Shown one piece after another: positions 16,684 to 25,704 of a DNA stretch of 64,000 bases. The stretch is taken from NCBI RefSeq assembly GCF_900111765.1, contig NZ_FOIB01000006.1:310001-374000 (forward strand), in the 5' to 3' direction. The translations under genes were made by a program, and so were the position numbers. The notes beneath the pieces are model-generated. The model was not told the origin of the DNA and did not search any database. It saw only the letters and a program-made list of their open reading frames with translations. Every line of letters starts with the position of its first letter. Positions within the stretch are counted from its first letter, which is position 1. Source of the DNA: Myxococcus fulvus (GTDB taxonomy: Bacteria > Myxococcota > Myxococcia > Myxococcales > Myxococcaceae).

Positions 16684-18165
16684 ATGAAGCGAAGCAGTGA
16701 GCAGCGAAAGTTCGTCGGCGTAGCATTCCTCACGGCGGCGTTGGCCGTTTTCAGCAGCGCGTGCGGTGACGACGACGAGAAGCAGCCCCAGCAGCAGACC
16801 CCGGACTCCGGTACGCCCGACTCTGGCACGCCTGACTCTGGCACGCCTGACTCCGGCACGCCCGACGCGGGCCCCGGCACGGCGGTGCTCGACAGCGACA
16901 TCGGGCTGATGCGCTTCAACGCGGACGGCACGGTGGACACGACGTTCGGCGCGAGCGGCACGACGCGGCTGGACCTGACCACGGTGGTGCCGGGCGGCGC
17001 CCGCGACTCCGTGTGGGGCGTGGCGGCGGATGCCACGGACCGGCTGGTGGTCTTCGGCGCTCGCCGCGGTGATGGTGACCGGGTGGACGCGGACCGCGTG
17101 GTGGTGCGCTTCGCCGCCAACGGCACGCTGGACACCACGTTCGCCACCAACGGCGTGCACACGCTGAACATCTCCAACCTGAGCGACGGCGCGCGCAACG
17201 GCATCGTGCAGGCGGACGGGAAGATCCTCGCCTCGGGTTACACCAGCCAGCCGACGGGCGTGGGCACCCAGGCGGCCAACCGCATCGTCCTGCTGCGCCT
17301 GGATGACGCGGGCAAGGTGGACAACAGCTTCGGCTGGAAGGGCGTGGTCAACAACGCGCCGTTCGGTCCGGTGAGCGCGGCGAACCCCGAGTGGGGCATG
17401 GCCGAGGCGTACACGGCGGGCCAGTTCTCCGACGGCAGCTACGTCACCACGGGCTACGGCCGCAGCGCGTCCTCCGGCACGGTGGACCTGGTGAACTTCA
17501 AGTACAAGGCGAATGGCGATCGCGACATGGAGTTCGGCACTGGCGGCGTCGTGATGCTGGACCTGGTGGGCGACAATGACCGCGGCCGCCACCTGGTGGT
17601 CCTCAACGATGACCGCGTGGTGTCGGTGGGCAGCGCGACGCCGGTGGCGCAGAAGATCGCGGGCCTCATCCACATCACCGACAAGAACGGCGTGCCCACC
17701 ACGCAGCTCGGCGCGGACGGCTACAAGCTGTACGACTTCGAGCGCCCGGAGCAGGCGTTCTTCGGCGTGGCGAAGTCGCAGGACGGCAACTGGGTGGCCG
17801 CGGCGGGCTACCGCGCGGGCGGCGACAACGATGACGACGCGGTGCTCGTCATCCTCCCGGTGGGCGCGAACCCGGGCGCGGACGTGGCGATTGCCGCGCC
17901 CATCTCCGAGACGGAGAACGACCGGTTCTGGTCGGTGGCCTTCGACTCGACCAACCGCATCTACGCGGCGGGCTTCGTCACCGAGGGCGGCGACAACCGC
18001 CTGGCGGTGGCGCGCTACACGACGGCCGGCGTGCTGGACACGTCGTTCGGCACGGGCGGCGTCGTGAAGCACAACTTCTCCGTCGGCAAGACGGAGGAGG
18101 CGGTGCGCGGCATCGTGGTTCAGTCCGACGGCAAGATCGTCGTGGCGGCCACGGTCGAGAAGTAG
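16684..18165 (+). CDS. Delta-60 repeat lipoprotein
   Basis: 493 aa. Signal peptide ending in the lipobox SSAC (Cys27), then an acidic stretch and a tandem pentapeptide TPDSG repeated four times plus TPDAG (about 39-63), which acts as a flexible stalk. The rest is a beta-propeller-like array of delta-60 repeats, recognised by N-G-T-x-D-T-x-F-x-x-x-G units (DGTVDTTFGASG, NGTLDTTFATNG, GVLDTSFGTGG) alternating with D-G-K-I/L strands. Delta-60 proteins are secreted or surface-bound and mostly of unknown function. The gene is 41 bp from the Fur-like box and upstream of a FecA-type receptor, so a surface role in iron acquisition is plausible but unproven. Confidence 0.85.
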   Translation: MKRSSEQRKFVGVAFLTAALAVFSSACGDDDEKQPQQQTPDSGTPDSGTPDSGTPDSGTPDAGPGTAVLDSDIGLMRFNADGTVDTTFGASGTTRLDLTTVVPGGARDSVWGVAADATDRLVVFGARRGDGDRVDADRVVVRFAANGTLDTTFATNGVHTLNISNLSDGARNGIVQADGKILASGYTSQPTGVGTQAANRIVLLRLDDAGKVDNSFGWKGVVNNAPFGPVSAANPEWGMAEAYTAGQFSDGSYVTTGYGRSASSGTVDLVNFKYKANGDRDMEFGTGGVVMLDLVGDNDRGRHLVVLNDDRVVSVGSATPVAQKIAGLIHITDKNGVPTTQLGADGYKLYDFERPEQAFFGVAKSQDGNWVAAAGYRAGGDNDDDAVLVILPVGANPGADVAIAAPISETENDRFWSVAFDSTNRIYAAGFVTEGGDNRLAVARYTTAGVLDTSFGTGGVVKHNFSVGKTEEAVRGIVVQSDGKIVVAATVEK

Positions 18166-18187
18166 TCACGTAGGAGTGGTCAGTCCC

Positions 18188-18234
18188 GGAGCCGGGGAGG
18201 TGGGCCCATGTCCGGGCCCGCTCGCCCCGGCTCC
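18188..18234 (+). terminator. Long hairpin after delta-60 gene
   Basis: GGAGCCGGGG (18188-18197) pairs perfectly with CCCCGGCTCC (18225-18234); the 27-nt loop holds a second GGGCCC...GGGCCC element. No T tract follows. It could terminate, attenuate or stabilise the upstream message before the TonB-receptor gene. Confidence 0.5.
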
Positions 18235-18286
18235 TGGCGTCTGACGCAGTGCCACCGCAGCACCGGGATAGAGGCGTACTTCGCAG

Positions 18287-20731
18287 ATGGCATGGCTCAA
18301 GGACAGGTTGAGGCGGGCACGAGGCTGGGCGGCTCCGGTGCTCCTGGTGGGAATCGTCGCGGCCCCCGCGGCCGGGCGCGCGCGGCAGGAGTCGGGCGCG
18401 GAAGGTGTCCCCGTTCCGACGGACCCGCCGACGAGCACCGTGGCCCCGGAAGCGGGCACGACGCAGGACTCCATCCCCGCGGCTTCGGGGGATGCATCGA
18501 CTCCGCCCGCGCCAGAGACCTCGGACGCCACCGCGACCCAGACCGCGCCCGAGCAGGCGCCCGGGCTTCCGGGTGACGCACCGACGCAAGCCGCGAGCGA
18601 GGCGCCCCCCGCGTCGCCGGACCTGACGCCGGAGCCCGGGCAGCGCAAGTTCGAGAGCGTGGTGGTGGGGACGTCGGAGACGCGCACGAGCGGCTCGGTG
18701 CATGTCCTCAAGCCGTCGCAGCTGGAGCGCTTCAAGCGCGATGACCCGAGCATGGTCCTGATGACGGTGCCCGGCGTCTACGCGCGCGGCGAGGACGGCT
18801 ACGGGCTCCGGCCGAACGTGGGCCTTCGCGGCGTCAACCCGGACCGCAGCAAGAAGGTGACGCTGCTGGAGGACGGCGTGCTCTTCGGCCCGGCGCCCTA
18901 CAGCGCGCCCGCGGCCTACTTCTTCCCGCTCGTCACGCGCATGCAGTCGGTGCGCGTGCTCAAGGGCCCCTCGGCGATTCAACAGGGGCCGCAGACGGTG
19001 GCGGGCTCCGTGGAGTTCATCACCCGCGACATCCCCGCCTCGGAGTCGGCGTGGCTGGACATCGCCGGCGGTGGCTACCTGTACGGCAAGGCGCACGGCG
19101 TCTTCGGCGCGAGCACCGAGCGCGCGGGCTTCCTCCTCGAGGGCCTGCACCTGCGCAGCAACGGCTTCAAGGAGCTGGACGGCGGCGGCACCACGGGCTT
19201 CCGCCGCAACGAGTGGATGGCCAAGGGCCGCTACTGGCTGGTGCCCGACGGCGAGGTGCGCCAGAGCCTGAACATCAAGCTGGGCTACTCCGACGAGGTC
19301 TCCAACGAGACCTACCTGGGCCTGTCCGACGAGGACTTCCGCGCCAACCCGCTGCGCCGCTACGCCTCCAGCGCGTTGGACAGGATGGAGTGGCACCGCA
19401 CGCAGGTGGCCGTCAGCCACGTGCTGGAGGCGGGCTCGCTGGCCATCACCACGACGGCCTACCGCCACGACCTCACGCGCGCCTGGCGGAAGATCAACCG
19501 CCTGGGCGGCGCCGCCATCGCCACCGTGCTCGCGGACCCGACCAGCGCGCGCAACTCCATCTACTACGGCGTGCTCACCGGCCAGCTCGACAGCGCGTCC
19601 TCGCAGGAGCTGCTCTTCATCGGCCCCAATGACCGGACCTTCGTGTCCCAGGGTGTCCAGAGCGTCGCGCGGTGGACCACGACGACGGGGCCGCTGAGCC
19701 ACAACCTGGAGGTCGGCGCCCGCTTCCACTTCGACAGCATCGACCGGCTGCACACCGAGGACGCGTTCCGCATGGCCGGCGGCGAGCTGGTCGCCACCAA
19801 CACCGCCACGTCCACCACGGCGAACAACAAGGACGCCACGCACGCGCTCGCGCTCCACGTGACGGACGCCATCGCCTGGGGCCCGCTCGTGCTCACGCCC
19901 GGCGTGCGCCTGGAGGTCATCCGCTCCCGCTCCTACGACCGGCTCACCGGCGAGGACACGAACGGAGCGCTCGAGGTGCTGATGCCCGGCATGGGCGCGT
20001 TCGGCGCGCTGACGCCGAACCTGGGCCTCTTCGCCGGCGCGTACCGGGGCTTCTCACCGCCGGCGCCCGGTCAGCCGGACTCGGTGGGCGCGGAGCGGAG
20101 CATCAACTACGAGACGGGCGCCCGGTGGACCCGCCGCGGCGAGCGCTTCGAGGTGGTGGGCTTCTTCAACGACTACTCGAACCTCACCGCCATCTGCACC
20201 TTCTCCAGCGGCTGCGTGGACGACGACCTGGACCGCCAGACGGACGCGGGCCGCGCCCACATCTACGGCCTGGAGGTCTTCGCGGAGAAGGTCTTCCGTC
20301 CCGGCGGCGGCCTGACGTTCCCCGTCACCGCGTCGTACACCTTCACGCGCACGGAGCTGCTCGAGGACTTCCAGTCCGCCGACCCGCAGTTCGGCAACGT
20401 GAAGGCCGGGGACGAGCTGCCGTACGTCCCCCGGCACCAGCTCTCCGCGTCCGTCGGCGTCGAGGGCCGGCTGGGCGGCGTGGCCGTGAGCGCCCTCTAC
20501 ATCGACACGATGCGCGAGAAGGCGGGGCAGGGCGAGGCGCCTCCCGGGGAGCTGACGGACTCGCTCCTGACGTTCGATGTCAACGCGAACTGGAACTTCT
20601 CGCGCTGGGGGCAGCTGTACCTGAGCGCGCGCAACATCCTCGACACGGTGGAGATCGCCTCCCGCCGGCCGTACGGCGCGCGCCCCAACGCGCCGCGCAC
20701 CGTCATCCTGGGCTTCAAGCTCACCCACTGA
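18287..20731 (+). CDS. TonB-dependent outer membrane receptor, FecA-like
   Basis: 814 aa. Signal peptide (KDRLRRARGWAAPVLLVGIV then AAPAAG), then an Ala/Pro/Thr-rich linker to about residue 115, a plug domain (about 120-250) and a 22-strand barrel ending NILDTVEIASRRPYGARPNAPRTVILGFKLTH, cut at the usual aromatic-type C-terminal strand. The plug carries GLRGVNPDRSKKVTLLEDG and APYSAPAAYFFP, typical of ferric-dicitrate-type (FecA) receptors and closely related ferric siderophore receptors. A FecA-style N-terminal signalling domain is not evident; the long linker replaces it. Energy comes from TonB-ExbBD encoded elsewhere. Its position downstream of a Fur-like box supports an iron ligand; the actual ligand is unknown. 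Confidence 0.92.
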   Translation: MAWLKDRLRRARGWAAPVLLVGIVAAPAAGRARQESGAEGVPVPTDPPTSTVAPEAGTTQDSIPAASGDASTPPAPETSDATATQTAPEQAPGLPGDAPTQAASEAPPASPDLTPEPGQRKFESVVVGTSETRTSGSVHVLKPSQLERFKRDDPSMVLMTVPGVYARGEDGYGLRPNVGLRGVNPDRSKKVTLLEDGVLFGPAPYSAPAAYFFPLVTRMQSVRVLKGPSAIQQGPQTVAGSVEFITRDIPASESAWLDIAGGGYLYGKAHGVFGASTERAGFLLEGLHLRSNGFKELDGGGTTGFRRNEWMAKGRYWLVPDGEVRQSLNIKLGYSDEVSNETYLGLSDEDFRANPLRRYASSALDRMEWHRTQVAVSHVLEAGSLAITTTAYRHDLTRAWRKINRLGGAAIATVLADPTSARNSIYYGVLTGQLDSASSQELLFIGPNDRTFVSQGVQSVARWTTTTGPLSHNLEVGARFHFDSIDRLHTEDAFRMAGGELVATNTATSTTANNKDATHALALHVTDAIAWGPLVLTPGVRLEVIRSRSYDRLTGEDTNGALEVLMPGMGAFGALTPNLGLFAGAYRGFSPPAPGQPDSVGAERSINYETGARWTRRGERFEVVGFFNDYSNLTAICTFSSGCVDDDLDRQTDAGRAHIYGLEVFAEKVFRPGGGLTFPVTASYTFTRTELLEDFQSADPQFGNVKAGDELPYVPRHQLSASVGVEGRLGGVAVSALYIDTMREKAGQGEAPPGELTDSLLTFDVNANWNFSRWGQLYLSARNILDTVEIASRRPYGARPNAPRTVILGFKLTH

Positions 20732-20743
20732 GGCCCTGGGACT

Positions 20744-20770
20744 CCGCCCCGGGCGTGCTCGCCGGGGCGG
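20744..20770. terminator. Bidirectional hairpin after TonB receptor
   Basis: CCGCCCCGG (20744-20752) pairs perfectly with CCGGGGCGG (20762-20770) between the convergent receptor and DsrE-like genes, immediately before the stop codon of the latter. No T tract. Confidence 0.65.
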
Positions 20771-20771
20771 C

Positions 20772-21182
20772 CTAGAGGTAGAAGCGGTCCGTCACCCCGG
20801 CGGTGCGCTGGAGGATGGCGCTCCAGCCCAGCCACAGCGGGATGCGGCTGTCGCCGGTAAGCGCCTCGCCGCCCAGCGCGCCGAGCGAGCCGGTGCAGCC
20901 CGCGAGCGTGCACAGCCCCGAGTCCGTCAGGTGCTCCAGCAGCGCGCGCAGCGTGGGCATGCCCCGGGACTCGAAGCGGTCCGTCACGTCCTCTCGGCCC
21001 GCGAAGTCCGGCTCGTCGAGCGCGTCCTTCAGGAAGCGCTCGAGTGCCCACCAGAAGAGATAGATCTCCGCGCGCCGTCCCGCCGCCGTGGCCGCCGCCG
21101 CGATGGACAGGCCCTGGTGCACGCGGTCGTAGTCTCCACTGTGAAGGAAGACGACCACCTTGGGCGACGCGGGGGCGCTCAT
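20772..21182 (-). CDS. DsrE/F-like small protein
   Basis: 136 aa from the ATG of MSAPASPKVVVFLHSGDYDR; a longer frame upstream runs through the promoter of the divergent fni gene and has no conserved start. The Rossmann-like core (KVVVFLHSGDYDRVHQGLSIAAAATAAGRRAEIYLFWWALERFL) and the later CTLAGCTGSLGALGG loop match the DsrE/DsrF-like superfamily (sulfur-relay and small peroxiredoxin-like folds). Two Cys in C-T-L-A-G-C could carry sulfur or be redox-active. It is divergent from the mevalonate operon with about 160 bp between the starts. The cellular role is not known. Confidence 0.75.
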   Translation of the reverse strand: MSAPASPKVVVFLHSGDYDRVHQGLSIAAAATAAGRRAEIYLFWWALERFLKDALDEPDFAGREDVTDRFESRGMPTLRALLEHLTDSGLCTLAGCTGSLGALGGEALTGDSRIPLWLGWSAILQRTAGVTDRFYL

Positions 21183-21340
21183 GCGGGCCTCATACTGTCC
21201 CGCACTGGATTTCGTCCATTGGCATGCCCTCTTGGACCGCTCGGCCCTTTGGCTTGCACCCCTCCCCCGGCGCTTGCTAGGTAACTCGGACCTTCCGCAC
21301 ACCTCCGCCTTGTCGGGCACCCGGGACGGACCCACTTCAA

Positions 21341-22399
21341 ATGGTCGAGGACATCACAGCGCGGCGCAAGGACGCTCACCTCGACCTGTGCGCCACCGGT
21401 GACGTGGAGCCCGGTCAGAACAGCACCCTGCTGGACCTGGTCCACCTGGTCCACTGCGCCATGCCGGAGATGTCCGTGGAGGACGTGGACCTGTCCACGC
21501 CGTTCCTGGGCAAGCGGCTGCGCCACCCGCTGCTCGTCACGGGCATGACGGGCGGCACCGAGCGCGCCGGTGTGGTCAATCGCGACCTGGCCCTGGTGGC
21601 CGAGCGCCACGGGCTGGCCTTCGGCGTGGGGAGCCAGCGGGCCATGTCGGAGGACGCGACGCGGGCGGCCTCGTTCCAGGTGCGGCAGGTGGCGCCCACG
21701 GTGGCGCTCCTGGGCAACATCGGCCTGTACCAGGCGGTGCGGCTGGGCGTGGACGGCGTGCGGCGGCTGATGGACGGCATCGGCGCGGACGGCATCGCCC
21801 TGCACCTCAACGCCGGGCAGGAGCTGACCCAGCCCGAGGGCGACCGGGACTTCCGCGGCGGCTACGCGGTGGTGGAGTCGCTGGTGAACGCCCTGGGAGA
21901 GCGGCTGCTCGTCAAGGAGACCGGGTGCGGCATCGGCCCGGAGGTGGCGCGGCGCTTGGTGGAGTTGGGTGTGCGCAACATCGACGTGTCCGGGCTGGGC
22001 GGCACGTCGTGGGTCCGGGTGGAACAACTTCGGGCCACGGGCGTACAAGCCCAGGTGGGCGCGGAATTCAGCGCGTGGGGCATCCCCACGGCGGCGGCGG
22101 TGGCCACCGTCCGCGGGACCGTGGGCCCGGACGTGCGGCTGGTGGGGAGCGGAGGCATCCGCACGGGGTTGGAGGTGGCGAAGGTGCTGGCGCTGGGGGC
22201 GGACGTGGCGGGCATGGCCCTGCCGTTGTTCCGGGCGCATCAGACCGGTGGGGTGGCGGCGGCCGAGCAGGCGCTGGAGGTCATCCTGACGGGGTTGCGT
22301 CAGGCGCTCGTGCTCACCGGAAGCAGAAGCTGCGCTGCGCTGCGGCGCCGGCCGCGGGTGGTGACCGGTGTATTGAAGGATTGGATGGCGGCGCTGTAG
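21341..22399 (+). CDS. fni: Type 2 isopentenyl-diphosphate delta-isomerase (FMN-dependent)
   Basis: 352 aa, usual length. It starts MVEDITARRKDAHLDLC, where R-K-D-x-H binds substrate. Flavin- and substrate-binding motifs are all present: VTGMTGGT (about 67-74), FGVGSQRAM (about 95-103), ALHLNAGQELTQPEGDRDF with the catalytic Gln and Glu, KETGCGIG, DVSGLGGTSW and GSGGIRTG. It converts IPP to DMAPP with reduced FMN. First gene of a five-gene mevalonate operon in which the next gene begins 35 bp downstream; the order fni-mvaA-mvaK1-mvaD-mvaK2 is as known in myxobacteria. HMG-CoA synthase is not in the window. Confidence 0.96.
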   Translation: MVEDITARRKDAHLDLCATGDVEPGQNSTLLDLVHLVHCAMPEMSVEDVDLSTPFLGKRLRHPLLVTGMTGGTERAGVVNRDLALVAERHGLAFGVGSQRAMSEDATRAASFQVRQVAPTVALLGNIGLYQAVRLGVDGVRRLMDGIGADGIALHLNAGQELTQPEGDRDFRGGYAVVESLVNALGERLLVKETGCGIGPEVARRLVELGVRNIDVSGLGGTSWVRVEQLRATGVQAQVGAEFSAWGIPTAAAVATVRGTVGPDVRLVGSGGIRTGLEVAKVLALGADVAGMALPLFRAHQTGGVAAAEQALEVILTGLRQALVLTGSRSCAALRRRPRVVTGVLKDWMAAL

Positions 22400-22434
22400 T
22401 GGGGACCGCCAACGCAGGAGAGGGAAGACTCATC

Positions 22435-23766
22435 ATGTCTGAGACGGTGACGTCCCGGCTATCCGGGTTCCACAAGCTGCCGATGGACGAGCGCCTCGCG
22501 ACGCTCGCCCGCATGTTCCGGCTGTCGCCCGGGGACTTGGAGCAGCTTCGAGGGACGGAGGCGCTCCAGCCGGTGCTGGCCAATCAGATGATCGAGAACG
22601 CGGTGGGGACCTTCTCCCTGCCGCTGGGCCTGGGGCTCAACCTCCAGGTGAACGGGCGCGACTACCTGGTGCCCATGGCGGTGGAGGAGCCGTCCGTCGT
22701 GGCGGCCGTGTCCTTCGCCTCGAAGATCGTCCGCGAGAACGGTGGCTTCAGCGCCGAGGCGGACGAGTCGATGATGATCGGCCAGATCCAGGTGACGCGC
22801 TTCGGCGACCCGACGGAGGCCGCCGAGAAGATCCTGGCGCACAAGGAGCAGCTCCTCGCGCTGGCCAACAGCTTCCATCCGGCCATGGTGGCGCGCGGCG
22901 GTGGGGCCCGGGACGTGGAGGTGCGCATCCTCCCGGCGCCGGAGGGCCCTCGGGGCGAGCCGCTGCTCGTGGTGCACATCCTCATCGACACGCAGGAGGC
23001 GATGGGGGCCAACCTCATCAACACCGTGGCGGAGGGCGTGGCGCCGCTCGTCGAGCAGATCACCGGCGGCAAGGTGTACCTGCGCATCCTCTCCAACCTG
23101 GCGGACCGGCGGCTGGCGCGCGCCACGTGCCGCATCCCCCTGGCGGCGCTGGCGGACTTCGAGATGCCGGGCGAGATCATCGCCGAGGGCATCGCCCAGG
23201 CCAGCCGCTTCGCCGAAGCCGACCCGTACCGCGCGGCCACGCACAACAAGGGCGTGATGAACGGCATCGACGCGGTGGCCATCGCCACGGGCCAGGACTG
23301 GCGCGCGATTGAAGCCGGCGCGCACGCCTTCGCCTGCCGCAACGGCCAGTACCGTCCGCTGTCCACCTGGTACCTGGAGGAAGGGCACCTGGTGGGCCGC
23401 ATCGAGCTGCCCATGGCGCTGGGCATGGTGGGTGGCCCCATCAAGGTGCACCCCGGCGTGCAGATGGCGCTCAAGCTGCTGCGCGCCTCGGGCGTGCGTG
23501 AGCTGTCCATGGTGTTCGCGGCGGTGGGCCTGGCGCAGAACTTCGCGGCGCTCCGGGCGCTGGGCAGCATCGGCATCCAGAAGGGTCACATGGCGCTGCA
23601 TGCGCGGTGCGTGGCGGTGACGGCCGGCGCGCGCGGCGACTGGGTGGAGAAGCTGGCGGACCTGTTGGTGCAGGCGGGCCACGTGAAGGTGGAGAAGGCC
23701 CGGGAGATCCTCGCCAGCCTGTCCGCCGAGGACGCCAAGGCGGCCACCACCGGTACCACCGTCTAG
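22435..23766 (+). CDS. mvaA: Hydroxymethylglutaryl-CoA reductase, class II
   Basis: 443 aa from the ATG of MSETVTSRLSGFHKLPMDER, preceded by AGGAGAGGGAAGA. Class II (bacterial) features include IENAVGTFSLPLG (the ENVIG-type motif with catalytic Glu), VEEPSVVAAVS, the catalytic Lys and Asp region HNKGVMNGIDAVAIATGQDWRA and the C-terminal GHMALHAR with the catalytic His. It reduces HMG-CoA to mevalonate, the committed step of the pathway; class II enzymes use NADH or NADPH and are soluble, fitting the absence of membrane segments. The frame is open well upstream of the start, but that part overlaps fni. Confidence 0.96.
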   Translation: MSETVTSRLSGFHKLPMDERLATLARMFRLSPGDLEQLRGTEALQPVLANQMIENAVGTFSLPLGLGLNLQVNGRDYLVPMAVEEPSVVAAVSFASKIVRENGGFSAEADESMMIGQIQVTRFGDPTEAAEKILAHKEQLLALANSFHPAMVARGGGARDVEVRILPAPEGPRGEPLLVVHILIDTQEAMGANLINTVAEGVAPLVEQITGGKVYLRILSNLADRRLARATCRIPLAALADFEMPGEIIAEGIAQASRFAEADPYRAATHNKGVMNGIDAVAIATGQDWRAIEAGAHAFACRNGQYRPLSTWYLEEGHLVGRIELPMALGMVGGPIKVHPGVQMALKLLRASGVRELSMVFAAVGLAQNFAALRALGSIGIQKGHMALHARCVAVTAGARGDWVEKLADLLVQAGHVKVEKAREILASLSAEDAKAATTGTTV

Positions 23767-23773
23767 CGCGCCC

Positions 23774-24706
23774 GTGGCCACCTCACCCCCACTGTCCACG
23801 TTCGGCGCCGGCAAGGTCATCCTGCTGGGCGAGCACAGCGTGGTGTACGGCCACCCCGCGCTCGCGGGGCCGCTGTCGCAGGGGGTGAAGGCGCGGGGCG
23901 TGCCGGCCCGGAAGTGTCAGCTGACGCTCCCCGCCACCATGAGCCGCGCCCAGCGCGCTCAGCTCACCGGCGCCTTCCTGCGCGCGGCGAAGCTGGTGGG
24001 CGAGCCTCCCGTGAAGGTGTCGTTGGACCCGGAGCTGCCCTTGTCCGCGGGACTGGGCAGCTCCGCCGCGGTGTCCGTCGCCTGCGCGCGCATGTTGCTC
24101 TGTGCCGCGGGCCGGGAGCCCACGCCCAAGGAGGCCGGGCGCCTGGCGTGGGAGATGGAGCAGGAGTTCCACGGCACGCCCTCGGGCGTGGACCACACCA
24201 CCAGCGCCCATGAGCAGCTGCTCTTGTACCGCCGTGCGCCGGGCTCCTCCGACGTGGGGCGCGGCAAGGTGGTGGACAGTCCGCGTCCCTTGCGCGTGGT
24301 CGTGGCGCTGGCCGGTGAGCGCAGCCCCACGAAGAAGACCGTCGGGGCGCTGCGCGAGCGGCAGGCGCGCTGGCCCGAGCGCTACCAGCGCCTCTTCGCG
24401 CAGATGGGGAAGCTGGCGTCGGAGGGCGCGCGGGCGGTGGAGGCCGGTGACCTGGAGGGCCTGGGCGACGCGATGAACGTCAACCAGGGCCTGCTGGCGG
24501 CGCTGGGGCTGTCCTCGCCGGCATTGGAAGAGATGGTGTACCGACTGCGGGGCCTGGGAGCGCTGGGCGCCAAGCTCACCGGAGCCGGTGGGGACGGCGG
24601 GGCCGTGGTCGGTCTGTTCCTCGAACCCGAGCCCGCGGTGGACCAGCTCACCCGGCTCGGCGTGCGCTGCTTCAGCAGCCAGCTCGCGGGTCCGCGAGCG
24701 ACCTAG
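23774..24706 (+). CDS. mvaK1: Mevalonate kinase
   Basis: 310 aa, GTG start 8 bp after mvaA. A GHMP kinase with the three family motifs: N-terminal FGAGKVILLGEHSVVYGHPAL, the ATP-binding PLSAGLGSSAAVSVACARML (about 93-112), and C-terminal KLTGAGGDGGAVVGLF. TPSGVDHTTSAHEQL holds the catalytic Asp of mevalonate kinases. It phosphorylates mevalonate to 5-phosphomevalonate. Assignment to this step rather than phosphomevalonate kinase rests on the GEHSVVYGHPA and GVDHTTS motifs and on the operon content. Genes on each side are only 8 bp apart, so the operon is tightly packed. Confidence 0.93.
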   Translation: MATSPPLSTFGAGKVILLGEHSVVYGHPALAGPLSQGVKARGVPARKCQLTLPATMSRAQRAQLTGAFLRAAKLVGEPPVKVSLDPELPLSAGLGSSAAVSVACARMLLCAAGREPTPKEAGRLAWEMEQEFHGTPSGVDHTTSAHEQLLLYRRAPGSSDVGRGKVVDSPRPLRVVVALAGERSPTKKTVGALRERQARWPERYQRLFAQMGKLASEGARAVEAGDLEGLGDAMNVNQGLLAALGLSSPALEEMVYRLRGLGALGAKLTGAGGDGGAVVGLFLEPEPAVDQLTRLGVRCFSSQLAGPRAT

Positions 24707-24714
24707 GTGTCCGC

Positions 24715-25704
24715 ATGAAAGCCACTGTCCTGGCGCATCCCAACATCGCCCTGGTGAAGTACTGGGGGAAGCGGGACGACGCCCTCATCCTGCCGCACCA
24801 GTCCAGCCTGTCGCTGACGCTCTCCCCGCTGTCGGTGACGACGACGGTGGAGTTCGGCGTCCCCACGGACGCGGTGGAGCTCAACGGCCACGTCGCCAAG
24901 GGCAGCGAGCGCGAGCGGGTGCTGCGCCTGTTGGAGTCGGTGCGCGCGCAAGCCGGCGACAAGTCCCTGGGCCCGGCGAAGGTCGTCTCGCGCGGGGACT
25001 TCCCCATGGCGGCGGGCCTTGCCAGCAGCGCGGCGGGCTTCGCGGCGCTGGCGGTGGCGGGGCGCGCGGCGGCGGGCCTTCCCCGCGACACGAAGGCGGA
25101 GAGCATCCTGGCCCGGCTGGGCAGCGGCTCGGCGTGCCGCAGCGTGCAGGGCGGCTTCTGCGAGTGGCAGCGCGGCGAGCGTCCGGACGGTGACGACAGC
25201 TTCGCGGTGCAGCGCTTCGACGCCGCGCACTGGCCGGAGCTGCGCATGGTGGTGGCCATCCTGGACCGCGGCGAGAAGGACGTGAAGTCGCGCGACGGGA
25301 TGAAGCAGGCGGTGGAGACCAGCCCCTACTACGCGGCCTGGGTGAAGGACGCGGAGGCGGAGGTGCCCCGCGCGCGCGAGCACATCGCCCGCCGGGACTT
25401 GCAGGCGCTGGGCGAGCTGTGTGAGCGCAACGCGTGGCGGATGCATTCCACGTCGCTCGCGGCCGAGCCCCCGCTCTGCTACCTGAACGCGGCCACGGTG
25501 GGGCTCATCCACCACCTGCGCGAGCACCGCAAGAAGGGCGTGCCCGTCTGGTTCACGCTGGACGCGGGCCCCAACCCGGTGCTGCTGACGGACGCGGCGA
25601 ACGAGGTGGCGGCGGAGGCGCTGGCCCGCGCGTGCGGCGCGCTGGACGTGATTCGCTGCGTGCCCGGTGGTGACGCGACGCTGAAGTCGGAGCACCTGTT
25701 CTGA
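24715..25704 (+). CDS. mvaD: Diphosphomevalonate decarboxylase
   Basis: 329 aa. It starts MKATVLAHPNIALVKYWGKRDDALILPHQSSLSLTL, where NIALVKYWGK and the S-S-L-S/LTL motif bind diphosphomevalonate. The GHMP motif is FPMAAGLASSAAGFAALAVA, followed by GSGSACRSVQGGFCEW, and C-terminal FTLDAGPNPVLL carries the catalytic Asp. It decarboxylates and dehydrates mevalonate diphosphate to IPP with ATP. Its TGA stop shares its last base with the ATG of the next gene. The start is 8 bp after mvaK1. Confidence 0.95.
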   Translation: MKATVLAHPNIALVKYWGKRDDALILPHQSSLSLTLSPLSVTTTVEFGVPTDAVELNGHVAKGSERERVLRLLESVRAQAGDKSLGPAKVVSRGDFPMAAGLASSAAGFAALAVAGRAAAGLPRDTKAESILARLGSGSACRSVQGGFCEWQRGERPDGDDSFAVQRFDAAHWPELRMVVAILDRGEKDVKSRDGMKQAVETSPYYAAWVKDAEAEVPRAREHIARRDLQALGELCERNAWRMHSTSLAAEPPLCYLNAATVGLIHHLREHRKKGVPVWFTLDAGPNPVLLTDAANEVAAEALARACGALDVIRCVPGGDATLKSEHLF

